In this document: piece after piece, positions 1 to 13,560 of the stretch
Layout of the letters: every line of letters starts with the position of its first letter
How positions within the stretch are numbered: position 1 is the stretch's first letter
Source of the DNA: Apus apus
Taxonomy: Eukaryota > Chordata > Aves > Apodiformes > Apodidae
NCBI RefSeq assembly: GCF_020740795.1
Contig: NC_067312.1
Span: 9,628,748-9,692,747, forward strand
Length of the DNA stretch: 64,000 nucleotides
Direction of reading: 5' to 3'
Program-made: the position numbers and the translations under genes
Notes under the pieces: model-generated
The model's database searches: none
Seen by the model: the letters and a program-made list of their open reading frames with translations, nothing else
Told to the model about the DNA's origin: nothing

Positions 1-1333
1 GTTTCAGAGCACTCATGACTGCAACTGCAGGACAGACCTTCTATTCCAATGCACTTGCTGCAATCCTCCATCAGCAGCTCAAGGTCCTCCACTTTGCTGC
101 ATGATCTTGCTGTGTGTGCATACTCAACTTCCCTGACTATTCAACTACTCTATTTTTCTTTGCTGTCCATGGGTCTACTCCATGACATTCCTTTTTGCAG
201 TGCTACGACCAGATTTGTCTGATTATTCAATTTACTATGTACTCAGGCAGAGCCCTGAGACTTCACAAGTGCTCCTCAGCCTTTTCCTGGTGTTTCTTCC
301 AGGCTCCTCTTACAAATGAAGCAAACATCAGTGTTTGCAGTAGTACTGCAGATCCCTGGGTAAAATGTGTCTATCAAGAACATCTCTTCATAATCACATA
401 TCAATGCCCAAACTTTCCTAAATCTTCTCCAAACTTTAGCTGCCTTATGACCTTTCCTCTCATCCATGTGGTAGAGTCCAGAGCTCTCCCACTGAACAAC
501 TGGGCACCCACTTCTTTCCAGGCCTTCCCCAGCTTGGCGTAGTCATGCTCACCTAGCTCCAGAATCATCCTGTCAGTGCAGTTTGTTCTGATGTGAAGGA
601 CAACCAGGAGACTGCATCCCGCTCCTACTGGGAAATTTTCCAGACCTAAATTCCCAGTTTTTTATCCATGCTTTGAGCAAAAAGCACACCGTTCCTTTGA
701 CCTTTGTTCTTCATCAGGCTCCTCAGTCTGTGTGACACAATAGTGCCTCAGGTTTTGGAAGCAGGACAGCCACGTGTGAATTACTGTCCTCTTGTATGCC
801 TTAGTCTTGCAAGGAAGAAGTGTATTGTGCTAACTGGACAACTCTGCTTCCAGAACTTAAAAAATATTGCTCAGAAATAGGAGGAGTATTTGTATATGAA
901 CATGTACTAACCTAGAAGCCCTCCTTCTCACAGTAATACATCTCTGTCTTTTCCTGGTAGTGGCCCAAGTCTCTGATCCTTTCCCTTTTGTTTGCAGTTA
1001 TTTTATCTTCTCTTCTTTTTACAATCCCTATATATTATCTGCATTATTTAACTGGCAAAGCCTTGATCTTAGCTTGATAAAAACCTGTAGGTTTAAAAAG
1101 TTATGCCTTCCTTTCAAAGGAATAGCTTCTTCCTCTACCACAGCCCAAGACAGAGGGTTCTTACAGGTTTGTAGGCCAGTCCCCCAAGCAGCAGAATCAC
1201 AGATAAAATGGCTCTGGAAATTGTTTGAGCTGAGCTGGCATGCCCAGCCACACACATGGAAATACCACAAGGACCTCATCATATTTCAGACCTTGGATTC
1301 AGGTTTTTTTACTCTCTATCAGCAAAGACTCAC
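1..1333 (-). other. FAM219A: FAM219A intron 2, 5' part
   Basis: This is sequence downstream of the exon 2 donor in the sense of FAM219A. It is AT-rich and unique-looking. I see no further FAM219A exon (the expected KQRELARKG-type reading is absent on the minus strand) and no repeat that I recognise. Open frames such as the one at 195-542 have no recognisable protein content. Confidence 0.8.
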
Positions 1334-1433
1334 CTAATTTCACTTGCAGTGGGGACGGCTTATAGTTCATGGCTACAGTCTCCCCCTCTCTCGTATCGCA
1401 GTCTCTGTCCGAAATAGATGCAGCTGTTGGATC
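1334..1433 (-). CDS. FAM219A: FAM219A coding exon 2
   Basis: On the minus strand, a pyrimidine-containing acceptor ending TTAACAG is followed at 1433 by an exon whose translation begins DPTAASISD, continues through CDTREGETVAMN and ends YKPSPLQVKL plus one G. A GTGAGT donor follows at 1333. The exon is 100 nt, starts in phase 0 and ends after the first base of a codon, which fits the Glu of the family's VKLEKQREL run. The match to remembered FAM219A is nearly continuous; differences from human include A to T, G to R and S to T. It joins exon 1 across a 57.7-kb intron. It is too short to stand out as an open reading frame and was found by reading for splice sites and homology. The remaining exons (KQRELARKG onward) are not visible in 1-1333 and must lie beyond the window. 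Confidence 0.95.
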
Positions 1434-3124
1434 CTGTTAAGAAAGAAAATGAAACAAATCAGAATGGTTTAACTAGAAGTTATTCAGTCTCTTCCCTAGC
1501 TGGCTGTTGGGCGAGTCCATCCCCACCTGCACTCAGAGGGAGAAGAGAACATGCTGGTGTTTTGAATGGCTGGAAGTCAGGGGGAAAACACAGAATTTTG
1601 GAAGCACATTTAGTATTATAAAAGTACCTCTGGAAATGCCAGATTTCAACATCAGACTTATATGATGGATTATACTGGGAATACAATGTGGAGAGTGGGT
1701 CATCAGTTCAAACTCAGTCTGGGCTGGCAGCAGTGCCAAACCTTTTTCATGGGATGACTCTTTGGGATGTTGTTTGATATGCATTTACAGTTTCAGCAGA
1801 GTTCCAAGTGGACCCATCGACCTCATAATTAAAACTAAAAAGCTCACAACCACCTATGTGAAAGTCCAGCTCACAAGGAATGAGGATTGAGTAAGTAGGA
1901 GAACTCAATCTCCAGTTTCTCTTGGCAAAAGGATGAAGAAATCTGTATTTCCCATGCTGGACCTATTTTGTGGCTAACCAGAGACATTTAATGTCAGAAT
2001 CAGCCAGCACAGCACCGTTCACTGTCACTGAAATCCCCCCAAAACCCAAAGCTCCCCAAACATGGAGTGTGCCCTCTCACACCCACTTGTAGACAACCTA
2101 AACCTGGTCACATCCTACTCGGTGGTACAGCACCTTGAAGGATTCAGAGAGAGACAAACTATGAATTCAGGCAGTTCTGTCTGCTAAAAATATCTGAAGT
2201 CCTTTCACAGCAAACTTCAAACCTCCTGGAACTATCTCTACTTACCATCATAGTGGGAAATTAAAGTTGCTTTTCAAGCATTTTGACTTCTTCCCACCCA
2301 GAAGCTAGAGACCAAATTGAACATGCATATATATGTGCATACATGTGATGTAAATTTAGATTTACAATCAGTAGAGCTGCACAGGGAAAACAAACATCCA
2401 ATATTAGATCCTGCATCTGAAGAAACTAGAACTTTGTAAGAAATGGAACAAAGCATCAGAAACTAAATACTAGAAAATAAAATTCCAAACAGGTTAATTG
2501 ATACTGTCCATCTTTCAGTTTCTAGAGTTTGTATTTTGTGCACAATTTCTTATAATAATGCAACCCATAATTTGGCACTGAATCTACATGCAAGGCAGAG
2601 TCACCGAGTTTCAAAGCATTGCTCTTCACTCTCACTAAAAAAATCACCCAGTGAGCCACAGTTCCTTCCTCATCAGTTCCTGCCTTATCTCTGAAGTGCA
2701 TATTATCTCTTTGTAACACACTGTGCTCATGAGGCAAAACGTGATTCTTGAATTAGGTTCCAATTTCAGATAAATTGGTCAAATAACATACGTAGTGTTG
2801 TAATGTATTATAAAAATTCTGCTTCCTTGCACTAACCAGTAGATTTTGACAGTACTTAAAATGGGTGGTGCTGACAAGACCTTGCATTCAATAATATTAT
2901 ACAATCTATGCTGAACCATATGTTATTTCTTCTGCTTTCCTCTAATGCAGTCACTGCTGCATTTTCCCTTTAATACAGCAGTTTAATGACTAGTTTACAA
3001 GGTTAGAGCAGGTTGCAAACAAAAAAGCCAGGCTTCAGGAGAATACAGGCAGAAATTATGAATCACATGCATTTTAAGTTAAAAATCCTACTTTAGTAAC
3101 TAGACTGAATGACAAAATACAGCA

Positions 3125-3265
3125 GTTGAATGGCAAAAATATGAGCTGAAACTAAATGAAGCTAAAAGTGAACTGCTACACAGAATAAAAACAATCCCAA
3201 CTTTATAAATGAAAAATTATGAGCTATAGCCAGCTACTCTCACCCAAGGAAGAGATCTTGGATAA
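3125..3265 (+). mobile_element. Possible ancient CR1/L3-type LINE remnant
   Basis: The stretch with AAACTAAATGAAGC, CACAGAATAAAAACAATCCC and CTCACCCAAGGAAGAGATCTTGG resembles the segment of CR1/L3 ORF2 that encodes a ...QERDLG motif, which also occurs in the CR1 at 23459. The similarity is short and badly decayed; chance or another LINE is possible. Confidence 0.35.
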
Positions 3266-5505
3266 CAGATTCCACCATATGATAAACAATACAGTCCAGA
3301 CTGACAACGGATGGGATTCTGGGAGAGTGGTGTGAAGAGGTGAATAGGGACCAGCTAGTCCTTATTTCATACAAGTGTGAGACAACAAGTGCCAGTCAAC
3401 ATATAGCAGCTGGAAGCAACCTCAGTAGCTCTCCACAGAGCACTGTGGATGCTAAAAGGGGCTCAGGAAAGGGTGAGAAAACTGAATGGAAAGAATATCC
3501 ATCAAATACAAAAGTACTGGTTTTGGCTCAGGCTGCCCCCACACATGAACTGCTGTAGGGGGGAATCAAGGAGCCACTGTCACTGGCTCACCCTGTTTTT
3601 GTCCTCCTGTGAACATGACAGGAGGGTAGGTGAGACCTTCAATCTGACTTGAAATAATCAACTTTATTTTCTGTGCCAGAGACATTTCTATTATCTCAAA
3701 TGGGAGCTAGTTCTCACGGTATCTGTAACGTGGAAGCAGTCGTAAACACATCCAGCTGAAGGGGCTAGACCAGGATCCAGGCTGTAGGAAAGGGATATTC
3801 ATGGGAATGGCCAGATAACACAAAGGACACAGCTGTTTCCCAGCCATGCTAGAACCTCACCAACAGGGATGTGTAAGGTTGTAACTGGCATGCCACTACC
3901 TGGGTCCAGTCTTCTCAGATAGTAGCCCTTCCTCTGACAGTCTGGGAAAAGGCAGGATACAGCCATTTTTAAGGAGCATGACTCCAACAGCTGGATGTTC
4001 TTAGTTCAATAGTTCCTAGCAATTGTGCAAAAGCAAATTCTTGGAACTTCAATATGCTGACTGCAGGAAATCATGGGAGAGGACATGTTATGGTAAAGGA
4101 CATGGTGCCATGTATGCCACATACAGCCTCCTGTGCTGGTGCAGTCCAGCACAGGGACATGTGAGCTCAGAGTCAGCAGGGAAGGGGCCTGGACACCTGG
4201 ACTAGTTCAGGTTCAAACTGTTTATATTATGCTTAAACTCTTCAAATCAAAACCAGCCCCTACCTTTCTTAAAAGCTTATGTGCTGACAGTAGTATTCCT
4301 TGTGGGTAACCTGCCAGTGACATCAGACATCTGTTTGCATCAACAGCAGGAGGGAATAAATGTTTTGGGGTGTCTCTGAGGATCCAGACTCTGGTCCTTG
4401 ACCAGAGGACTCAGTTGGAGCAATATCAAAGCTGGGCTCCAGACCAAAAAGTAGAAAAGGCTTCCTTGACCTCCAGGGAAAACAAACATACTTTTCAAAG
4501 AGTGACTTATTCCATCCTGTCTTAGATACTCATCTTAAAAGGAGATGAATCCAGCTCTGAAGGTTTGTCTCCCTCTCCCCACCGACTGGGAAGGTCTGGC
4601 AACTGGTGGAGACTGCACCCCTGCCTGTGACATTGGAGGTGGGAATAATGATGATGGACACAGCACCAGAGTCCATAATAATGCCAGTCCACACCAGGAA
4701 TTAATCTCGAAGCTTCAGAGCAATGCTGTTCTGCCTCAGCAGCACAGCAGCCCCCCTGTAGATCAAATTATGGCCCCACCACAGACCCACAACAAGCACA
4801 GAGGGACCACAAAGCACCAGAACTATCAGGGTGACCACCACTGCATACATAGGTCAGGCCTGCTCCCTCCAGAGAGCAAAATGGATCCAAAAGGAAACAG
4901 CTGGGTCACAGACAGCATCCTCGGTGCAAGCAGGTATCTAGCCCTGGCCCAGCAGTGCTGAGGCACTGTTGTATTTCCCATCCATCACTTCACACACAGC
5001 AATGCACAGGACTCCACAGTAACAGCCCCAGCTGGGAGAAGGACGGCATTCCCACGGCAGCTCGGCTGGAGCCGCCTCTTTGCAGGAGCACACTTTGCTT
5101 CTCTGCATACTGAACGGGTGCATTTCTCTCCTTCTGTCTCATGCACCCAGAGAAACATTTACTTGACTAATTATCCTTTTGCCTGTGAATGCCTACGAGC
5201 ACACAGAGACTCACCGCAGGCCTTCACTATTGGAATTCACTTGGCAATTTTGTCCTTTTTCACAAGCCTCCCTAAAGCCATGGATTCAGCTGTGACCTCA
5301 ATGTCAAAATCTCCCCTGCACGGTGAGACTGATCCCAGGCCCGATGACGTGATCCCTCTCTGCCCCTTGTGGGGCACACAGCACTCCCAATCAAAAGGCA
5401 AGTTCCATGCTGTGGCTGCAGGAGGTCTAGGTGGCTACGGGAATTTAACATATTTCAGAGATTTTTTTTTTGTTCCTGAGGCCTCCTTGTGTTTTAATTC
5501 CTAGA

Positions 5506-5506
5506 G

Positions 5507-5537
<31 letters not shown>

Positions 5538-5538
5538 T
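5506..5538 (+). repeat. Poly-A followed by (TA)n
   Basis: A run of about 17 A passes into about eight TA units. I looked for a retrocopy upstream that the poly-A could end, but saw no polyadenylation signal or recognisable gene in 4545-5505. Confidence 0.9.
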
Positions 5539-8304
5539 AATTCAGGCCACTGTATGAACATTTGTCTGGGGCCAGAGTTTAATCAAAATTTTTCTACCCA
5601 CATGCTCACAGCTTAACTAAGCATGCACAACCACAGCACTCGAACAGTGGGGTTATTCCCTACTAGTTTGCTTTTTTCTACATTGTCAACACAATGGACC
5701 TTGAAAACTGCCCTCCTGCTAGGCAAAGCCATGTGCTAGAGTGTGTACCATGTGCCATTTCTGAACATCAGAAACTGGGGTTCCAGTGAACCATCACAGA
5801 GCAGGAGTGCTGTAAATCCTGGGTATGCAATGGCACAGAGAGAGGCTGAAACCACTTTAAACTAAAATCTGGGGTTTAAGGAAGGTGGCATGCTCAGCAG
5901 GGTTTCTATTCTTTCTCTTTTTTGAAATGCTTCCTTTCATTTGCAGTACTTAGCAAGAAACACAACACCTGGCATAAAACACCAGGTCAATAGCCTTTGG
6001 ACTCTTACCACTTACATCTCTCAGTAACCCACACTGACTATGGAGGAAAAATAGCCCTAAAGAGCCAGAAAACTCTGCAGTTAGAGCTACCCTGAGCAAT
6101 GGAGCTGGGTGATGGGTGTAAAGACACAGTTGTAGCACCCTGGAAAATGCAGCTTCTTCTGCCTTCGTTCACAGTCAACACTTCTGACATCTTGCAAGCT
6201 TAGCAAGCCTCACTTTTCACTTCCCACACTGTAAACCCTCTGGGATCCCAGTGCACATGGAAGGGAACGGGCACATGCAGCTTCTGTGGTTTTCAACAGC
6301 TCCTTAAGAAAACAGTTGGAAAATAAGATGTTTCTATCTGCCTGCCCTTCCCAATCCTAAAAATTACTCATTTGTACAGCCCTACAAAACATATTCTCCA
6401 CTCTGCTGTCTATGGGAAATTCTATGATCATGAAAGCAACTCTGCTTTTGGATGAAGCACAGCGAGAAGATTGTTTGTATCCTCTAATCTCAAGGAAAGA
6501 CCCAATATACAGGGATTTGCCCACTACTCTCCACAGATCAGAGGCTTTGGTCTGATCATCACCAGCTGGATCAGTATGAGCAGACTCCTCAAGAGTATAA
6601 TCCAGCTACATTTGTCTCTTTCCAATACTAACCAATGATGTGCTTGCTGCCTTCTGTCCAACTTAAAGATGCTGCAAGTCTCCATCAAACTCCCCTGGGA
6701 CAGCCTACAGTGAGTGCTCACAGATCAGCAGACCTTGTTTTCCGAAGCCATCCGTGTGGATCACATGCTGCAACCAAATGATAAAAAGAAAGGAGAAGGC
6801 CAAGTGTTCTGCTTCTTTTTGACATCAAATGCTGAGTTTGGAAAACTTGATGGATGTTCTGTGCATGAGAGACTGACTTAGCAGAAAAACAAGTGACAAA
6901 CCACATGAACCCCAAATACAGGAGGCACCCTGGGTCTCCGAGAAGTTGATATAATTTCCATATTTATGCCTTAAGTTTCTCTGTCCTGGGAAGAGAAAAT
7001 CCTATGCTGTTTGCAGATTCATTTTGCTTCAAGTTGTACCACAGTAGGTTATCCTGTGAAATGCAGCTGTAGGCAGCAGGCTTCTGGGGAGGGGACTCTG
7101 ATTTGCACAGGTGGGTATGTAAAAGTACAACCTCATAATAGTCTGAACAACAGAACTCTGCAGCCTCTGGGTACCACTGTAATATAGATATGAAATATCT
7201 ATGAAGACAAAGTGCTAAAAAAACCACATAGGGAACAAAACCACTGGGAATCAAGACGTACATAGTCTGTCTATGTGAGAAACAGCATAAAAGGAGAGGC
7301 TCAAAGGCTGTAAGATTTATAATGGATCAAGGTGATTCCACCATATAGATGGTCAGTAACAGCACGTTCAGCTAGAGAAGGAAGGTGTCACATGAGGATG
7401 TATGGCAGGAATGGAACCTGCAAACTTCACAAAAGTCTCTCTCATGCTTTCCTCTGCATCCCTCAGGCTTCAGCTTAAACATACATGTTTGAATACCATT
7501 ATTTCAAGGAAGATTCAATCCCCTCAGCAGTCCTATAAATAAAAGCTAGAAACTACAACCATCAGGAACACTCTAAGAATGGGGTTGGTCAGAGAATAAA
7601 GGGGAAGAATAAGGAGGGATACAATAGCTGTCTTCAGATACAGAACTGGCTGCCACAGAGAAGAAGACAGTATTTTTTTCTTTCCTGTTTCTCATCAAGA
7701 GAATAAGAAATTATTACCTTAAATTGCAGCAGAGTTGCAAGGAAATACCAGAGAAAACTGTAGAGGTAAGGCTGTACATTTACCTGATTAATTTTTGGAA
7801 TTGCTGCCACAAGCCCAGACAGAAACCAATTTTTCACAGAGCTGATCCAATTTCGGGGCAGCCTGATCCAGATTTGGTGTATGCTGATATAATCTCCTAT
7901 CTTTTTAGTGCCCCCTCTTCCATCTGTCTCAAGAGGAGAGGAGCCTACTTCTAAGCAAGGCTGATTCAGGAAAAAACATCAGTTTATCCTGGGAATGAGA
8001 GGTTCTTCAAACTCCCTCACCCACTCAAGGGACTATGGCTTGTCTTCACTTTCTTTCTGGACAAGCAGAAGAAAAATGTATTTTTTCTAAGTTTCATATA
8101 TATGTCGATGGAACTTCAGAATTACATGGTGGCCAGAGCCACAGGCTCTCGGAAAGACATGTGCACACTGCTGGATCCAGAGCCCTAGCAACTGATCTCA
8201 GCATCACCACCCTATACCAAAGTGAAAATAAATGGCATTTTGGTGACACAGTGACTGATGCTCTGAAATACATTCTGATAGCTACTGACTCAGTTTCAAT
8301 AAAG

Positions 8305-8327
8305 CAATAAACAACAATTGTTTATTG
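8305..8327. promoter_or_regulatory. Inverted forkhead sites around a SOX-like palindrome
   Basis: CAATAAACA and TGTTTATTG are perfect inverted repeats with a 5-base spacer (8314-8318). Each arm contains the forkhead core ATAAACA, and the centre ACAATTGT (8314-8321) resembles paired SOX half-sites. The arrangement is seen directly; regulatory use is inferred. Confidence 0.3.
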
Positions 8328-10023
8328 ACTTTCTACTAACTCTGCCAATGTACCAGATACAAAATTGCTGTTTTTCTTTTCTGAGCAACTGCTGAACAGA
8401 CCTTATTTAGCAGTAAAAAATTAGGCCTGCAATATACACAAAAAAATCCAAATTGTGAACACGACTATTTTATAATTTTAAGATAAACTGGTATTTGAAG
8501 CCATTCTCTTTACCAGTTGAAAAGCCAGCAGTGTTATTACTGCTTCATGATTAAAACCTCAGGTTAATTAATTACATTGAACCAGAATGTCACTGAAATT
8601 ACTTTTTACTGTGTACACCTGCAGTTGGGGTAGATCAACTTACTGGCAGGTAATGAGGGGTTCAGGCCTCTTCTTTGTTTGGGCAGAAGAGAAGTGCCAG
8701 TCTGCCTGTGTGTGTCACAGTACTTGAGCAGAAACATCCCCTTGGAGCCCCAGCCCCTGTGGGTTTGCCCAACTGCCACATTCAAGCTGAAGAAAATGTG
8801 GCAAACAGAAAGGCATGAGCTGTAGAAAGGGAACAAGACATTTCAGAGGTCTGTTCTCCTACTAAAAAATGGCATTTGCAGCACAGAGAATAAAGTCCCT
8901 TTTTTTTAGATGATAATGTATGACTAATCCTGGGAGACTACAGTAACAGGGGAAGCACCAATTCACTAAGTAGACCAAATACTTCAGGGAAGTAACTGAC
9001 AGACAAGGAAGAAAAATGGGAGTAATTACATGATTTCTGTTAAGAGTTTTCCCTCTGAGAAACCAGCAGGACAAGCAGCCCCCAATCCTTTCCTTGCAAT
9101 TGTGAGAGAGTATATTTAGCACTATTTCCCTCCAGGCTCTTCTCACGTACATAAGGCATCACCATTACCAAACGCTTTTATAACTTTGGTATCTTGTGCT
9201 AACTTTACATGACTTTAATTGGATCATTAACATTGCAAATTAGAGAAATGCCACACTGCACTCCACACTGCCTGCAGCACTTGCTGGGTGGCTGGCATGC
9301 AATAACTATTTAAAACCAGCTATTAACCAAGGGGTGTTTTCAGGATGCTTCAACACCAAAACATTTCTCTTTTTTTAAAGGATACACACGTGAGGACATT
9401 ACACCTTCCCTGATTATATTCTCAGAGAGGTGGCTCTGAGAAGCAACACGAGCCATATGAGTATTAAGGGCAATAAAGCATCACAAATTCCTTGGAAGCT
9501 CTTGTTAGTTTAGCAATCTGCATCTGGCCTAACCAGGATCTCAGACCCTCCCAAAGAACTTTGCAACTGCTCCTTAAGCCTTAACTCACGAGGAAAGATA
9601 TCCTCAAAATTATTACAAACCTAGGCAAGTGTCAAAGCCAAGGTCACGGTGTGTTTGGAGGACAGAGGCAGGAACAGGAGCCTGGGCTCTTGGCTACACA
9701 CTGTAGATCAATCCTCCAGAAAACTGGAGGGAGTACTCTGCACAGACCTAGTCCTGCCCATATGGGACCACAGCAGGTTCTTGCAGCAACTGAGTTCATG
9801 CACACTGGTTAGTGGTTCGAGTGTCTTTCAGTGGTGTGTCCCATCTTTAGTCCTTCAAGGCTTTAAAGAAGCATCACCAAGGGGAAAATCTATTTTCAAA
9901 GAGGGAGCTGAGATTTCCAAGATGACCAGAGACTCTACTGTGTGGCAGAGAGGAACTGTGCTTCTTTCCCAGGGACAGCCCCAACAACTAGAGAGACTGG
10001 CTGACAAAGTGGTGCCACCACTG

Positions 10024-10081
10024 CTCTATATATGCCATTTATCTATATGCCATGTTTATCTATATGCCATGGGCATATAGA
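10024..10081 (+). repeat. Short tandem repeat ending in a hairpin
   Basis: A unit close to TTATCTATATGCCATG occurs about three times (10024-10071), and the last copy meets its inverse so that TCTATATGCC, ATG and GGCATATAGA form a perfect 10-bp stem with a 3-base loop (10059-10081). Confidence 0.8.
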
Positions 10082-12219
10082 GAATGGTTTACAGATCCTC
10101 TCTGCATGGACCTAGGCTGTTCCAGCTGTACATGAGAGATGAGATCAAAGTTTGCCCAAAAGAATCACTAAAAATGTTGGCTGGTCTTGGCAGATTTCTG
10201 CAGAGGTGATATATTCTTACAAAAATGTCCCAGCATAATGCAAAAAATAACAGTAGTAAGAGTCCTGTTCCGGTGATGTAAGTTTCCTCCAATGTCCTGG
10301 AGATCAGGTAATTGCTTTTATCGGCCATGGACTGGATCCAGCGTGGCAAATATGATGATACGAAGCTTTCAGAGCCTCTGGCTGTAACAACAATAGCAGG
10401 AAAAGCTGGGACAGCTTCACATCCATACCTTTCAACAGAACAAGGGCTCCAATCAGTGGCTCAATGTCACAGCTATTACTAGCATACTCTGGGGCCACTC
10501 CATCTTTTCCAGTTAGCTGTTAGGACCCTTTTTTTTAAAGAAAAGCAGCTGATTTTCACATGTTCAACTCCTGTATGTGTAAGATGAATGAGGTCTTCAC
10601 TTCTGTTCCTGGAATACACCTGACACCTTTAATCCAATCCCTCAAACCCTTTTCTGAGCTGTTTGATTGTTTCTCCTCCTCCAACAATCACTTTTCATCC
10701 TGCTTTTTTCCTGCAGCTAGTCAATCCCCCTTCTGCCAGGGAGCAGGGCTGTCTGGCTCTGCTGGTTCACTGACTGAGGTCTCGAGTCAATGATGAGACT
10801 CACACAATGGACAATGCCACCTGACGAGTGTCGGCTTGATGTCAGATGTTTCTGAATGAAAATGAAATGTGTGCAGACCACAGAACATTTTTTCAGCCTC
10901 TGGATTCATGCTGAAACCACAGGATGCCCTCTCCATCACACACCTACTTTGAGTTTGCCATGTCTATTGCCTTCAACCCAAGGGACCCTGAGCAGGATAT
11001 GTGCTGTCTGCACAAGCTGAGTTTGTACACCTGCACTCTACTCAGCCTGCACTCACAAGCAAGGGGATGGAAGGATCTTGTAAGGGCTTTCAGCAGGGAA
11101 GCACTGGATCTCCCTTCAGGTAATCAGCTAAAACTAGCTCAGGAAAGAGTTAAAGTCATCAGTATTGAATTCTCAAGGACTGAGCACCTTGCTTTTTAGG
11201 GAAGGTGAAGATCTGGGGCTCCTTCATAACAAATGCACACAGTCAGGATGCTGAGGGAAAAGCATGTATCTGTCCATTTGTCCAAGATCAAAGCACCTCT
11301 GGTCTCAGAAATGAGGCATGTTGAGAATACCAAGTAAAGGAGAGAGGCTGTAAGTGGGACCCAAAGAAAGCCCTGAAGAAACACTATGGGGGCCCAACAC
11401 CCCAAGACTGAAGTTTCAAGACATTTCTCAGGAATAGTAATGGATGACCAGTGGTATTCAAAGCTCTTTAACAAATCTAAAAACACAGACTCTTCCAGCA
11501 CAAGCCAAAAGATGAGCAGCTGCCCAACACTCTTGCACCAAGTGTATCTGTTACACTGCAGACAGGTGGGGATCTCAGTGGTTGACACCAGCGTCAGCTG
11601 GACGGAGCAGAGGACTCTGCCACAGCCCATGCTTTCACACTAACTCAGTGCTGGCCCCTGACCCCACAACATTCAGTCAGGATCTTGGTGGGCAACACTA
11701 ATGGCTTTGACAGGGCAGCACTGAGAAGGCAGGACTGCTCTTGTCCTCTCCTTGCTATGCTCATTGTGGCCACCAAGTCAAAGTCTTTAGTACACTGCAC
11801 AGCCAGAAACATAATTTGCTCATCCTCCAAAGATGAATCCCAGCATTGAAACCTTACTAGTTTCACTCCACCAGTAGAGAAAAGAAAGCCATCAAGCCAA
11901 GAGCTCAGCAGCCTTTTTCTCTTTAACACAGTTTCAACTTGTCCCAAGAGATAAAGAGCTCAGGCATCACATTTCCATATTTATAAGAAAAGAGTTTCTG
12001 TTTAGCCAAGCTTGTGACAGAAATAACCCCACAAACAGAAGCAGGAGCACCAGCACGGCAAACACGGCTGAGGGGTGGGGATGTGAAAGCTGAGGGAGAT
12101 CTCAAGTTGCTCTCTACCTTGGTATGGCCTTCCAGCCCTGCCTGAGGGCACAAATTGTGAGGGGACACAATTTTTGGCTTCTAAAATAAGAGCTTGCCTC
12201 ACCCCTGTCCCCCGTGCCT

Positions 12220-12430
12220 GTGTCTCTGTGACTAATTAGCATCCAGGGGGATACAGATCCTCCTCTGATAAATCACTATTTAGCTCCCTTCTCCCCTGAC
12301 ACGTTTGTATTAGAAATATCCTCATTACGTGACTAATCAGGGAAGCATCAGGGAAGCCGAGACAAAGGCATGGGAGCTGACTTAAAGGGAAATTGCTTAT
12401 TTTTATAAATGTGGGATTTAAATTATTCTG
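12220..12430. other. Candidate conserved non-coding element
   Basis: This AT-rich block contains TGACTAATTAGCAT, GTGACTAATCAGG and TTTAAATTATT, i.e. clustered homeodomain- and bZIP-like cores without coding or repeat signatures. Conservation cannot be tested here. Confidence 0.25.
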
Positions 12431-13560
12431 TCTCCAAAGGGAAGGGGAAAAGGTGCTCTTTCCACTCCTGATCTTGAAAAAAATAAAGGTGCAAAATCGA
12501 CATCCCTGAAGAAAAAGCTATTTTTATTCCCAGAAGCAGCAGCTCTCTGTTTCCTGTCCCTCCTAAGATCACTTTTAATTCCCTTAGTTATTGCAGGGTC
12601 ACAGTTTATGCATTGCCAAGGTCCTGGAGAGCCTCCAGCCCCATGCCGCCTGCTGAGACTGGGGTCAACAAGGTGTCCAACAGCCCCAGCCCTGCCAGAC
12701 ACTGTGGATGGGAAGTGACATGCACATTTAGTGTTCTACTAGGTTGAAGTCATCAGCACACAAAACGCCAGGCTGCCCCTCCAGAGTGTCTGAAGATATT
12801 TAGCACTGTTATCTTCCATGTAGCACACCAGACTGAACAAAGATCAGAGCATACCTTAAATACTGAGGTAAACTGGACCTGGCAAGGAGCTGTCTGAAAC
12901 AAAGGCAAGCAAACACCATTTAGTGGCATGAGGAAAACATATTTCGAAAGGAGGATTTGTTTCCCCTCCATGTTCCTTGTAATGGAGCTGGTTTCCATCC
13001 AACTCCAGCTTCTCTCCTCAGACTCCTGTTGACAGCACCAGAAAGAGGCATCAGACCAGAAATCTTCTGCTTCGCTTCTCCTTTGAAGGCAGCCCCTTTA
13101 TCAGCTGAATCAAGCCATCTGTCCCAGCCTCCTCCAAGGAGTCACAGCAGATTACAGAGCATGGAAGGAAACACTGCATGAGGTGGGAACAGGAGGCTGA
13201 GGGAGCTTACTGCACACACAAAAAGCAAAACCAGGTCCCTGGTTGAGACAGGATGGGAGATGAAAGGGTGACCACAGCATCAACACACCCTGGGACAGGC
13301 TTAGGCATATGATCATCAGCTCCTGCTCTTCATTCAGTTCCCTCTGGGAACTCGTTCCTTCTGCTGTGGAGACATGGACGAGCCCCACAGCCCTGCACTG
13401 GGGCTCCCAAAGGCCTTGCTGGAGGGCAGGCTGGAGGGTTTTGTCTGCTTTGCTCACTGAGCAGGACTGCCCAAACCTTTGCATTTTGATGTTTTTTCAC
13501 TTGCCAAATGTCTACTCTTTGGGGTGAAATTTTGCACTATAAATATTTTTCTCAGCCTCG

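Noticed and set aside
4545..4961. 138-codon plus-strand frame
   Set aside because: Polar, low-similarity translation (many His/Gln/Asn); no recognised protein, no splice or promoter context.
4545..5538. Possible processed retrocopy ending in the poly-A/(TA)n tract
   Set aside because: No polyadenylation signal before the A run, no identifiable parent gene and no flanking duplication seen.
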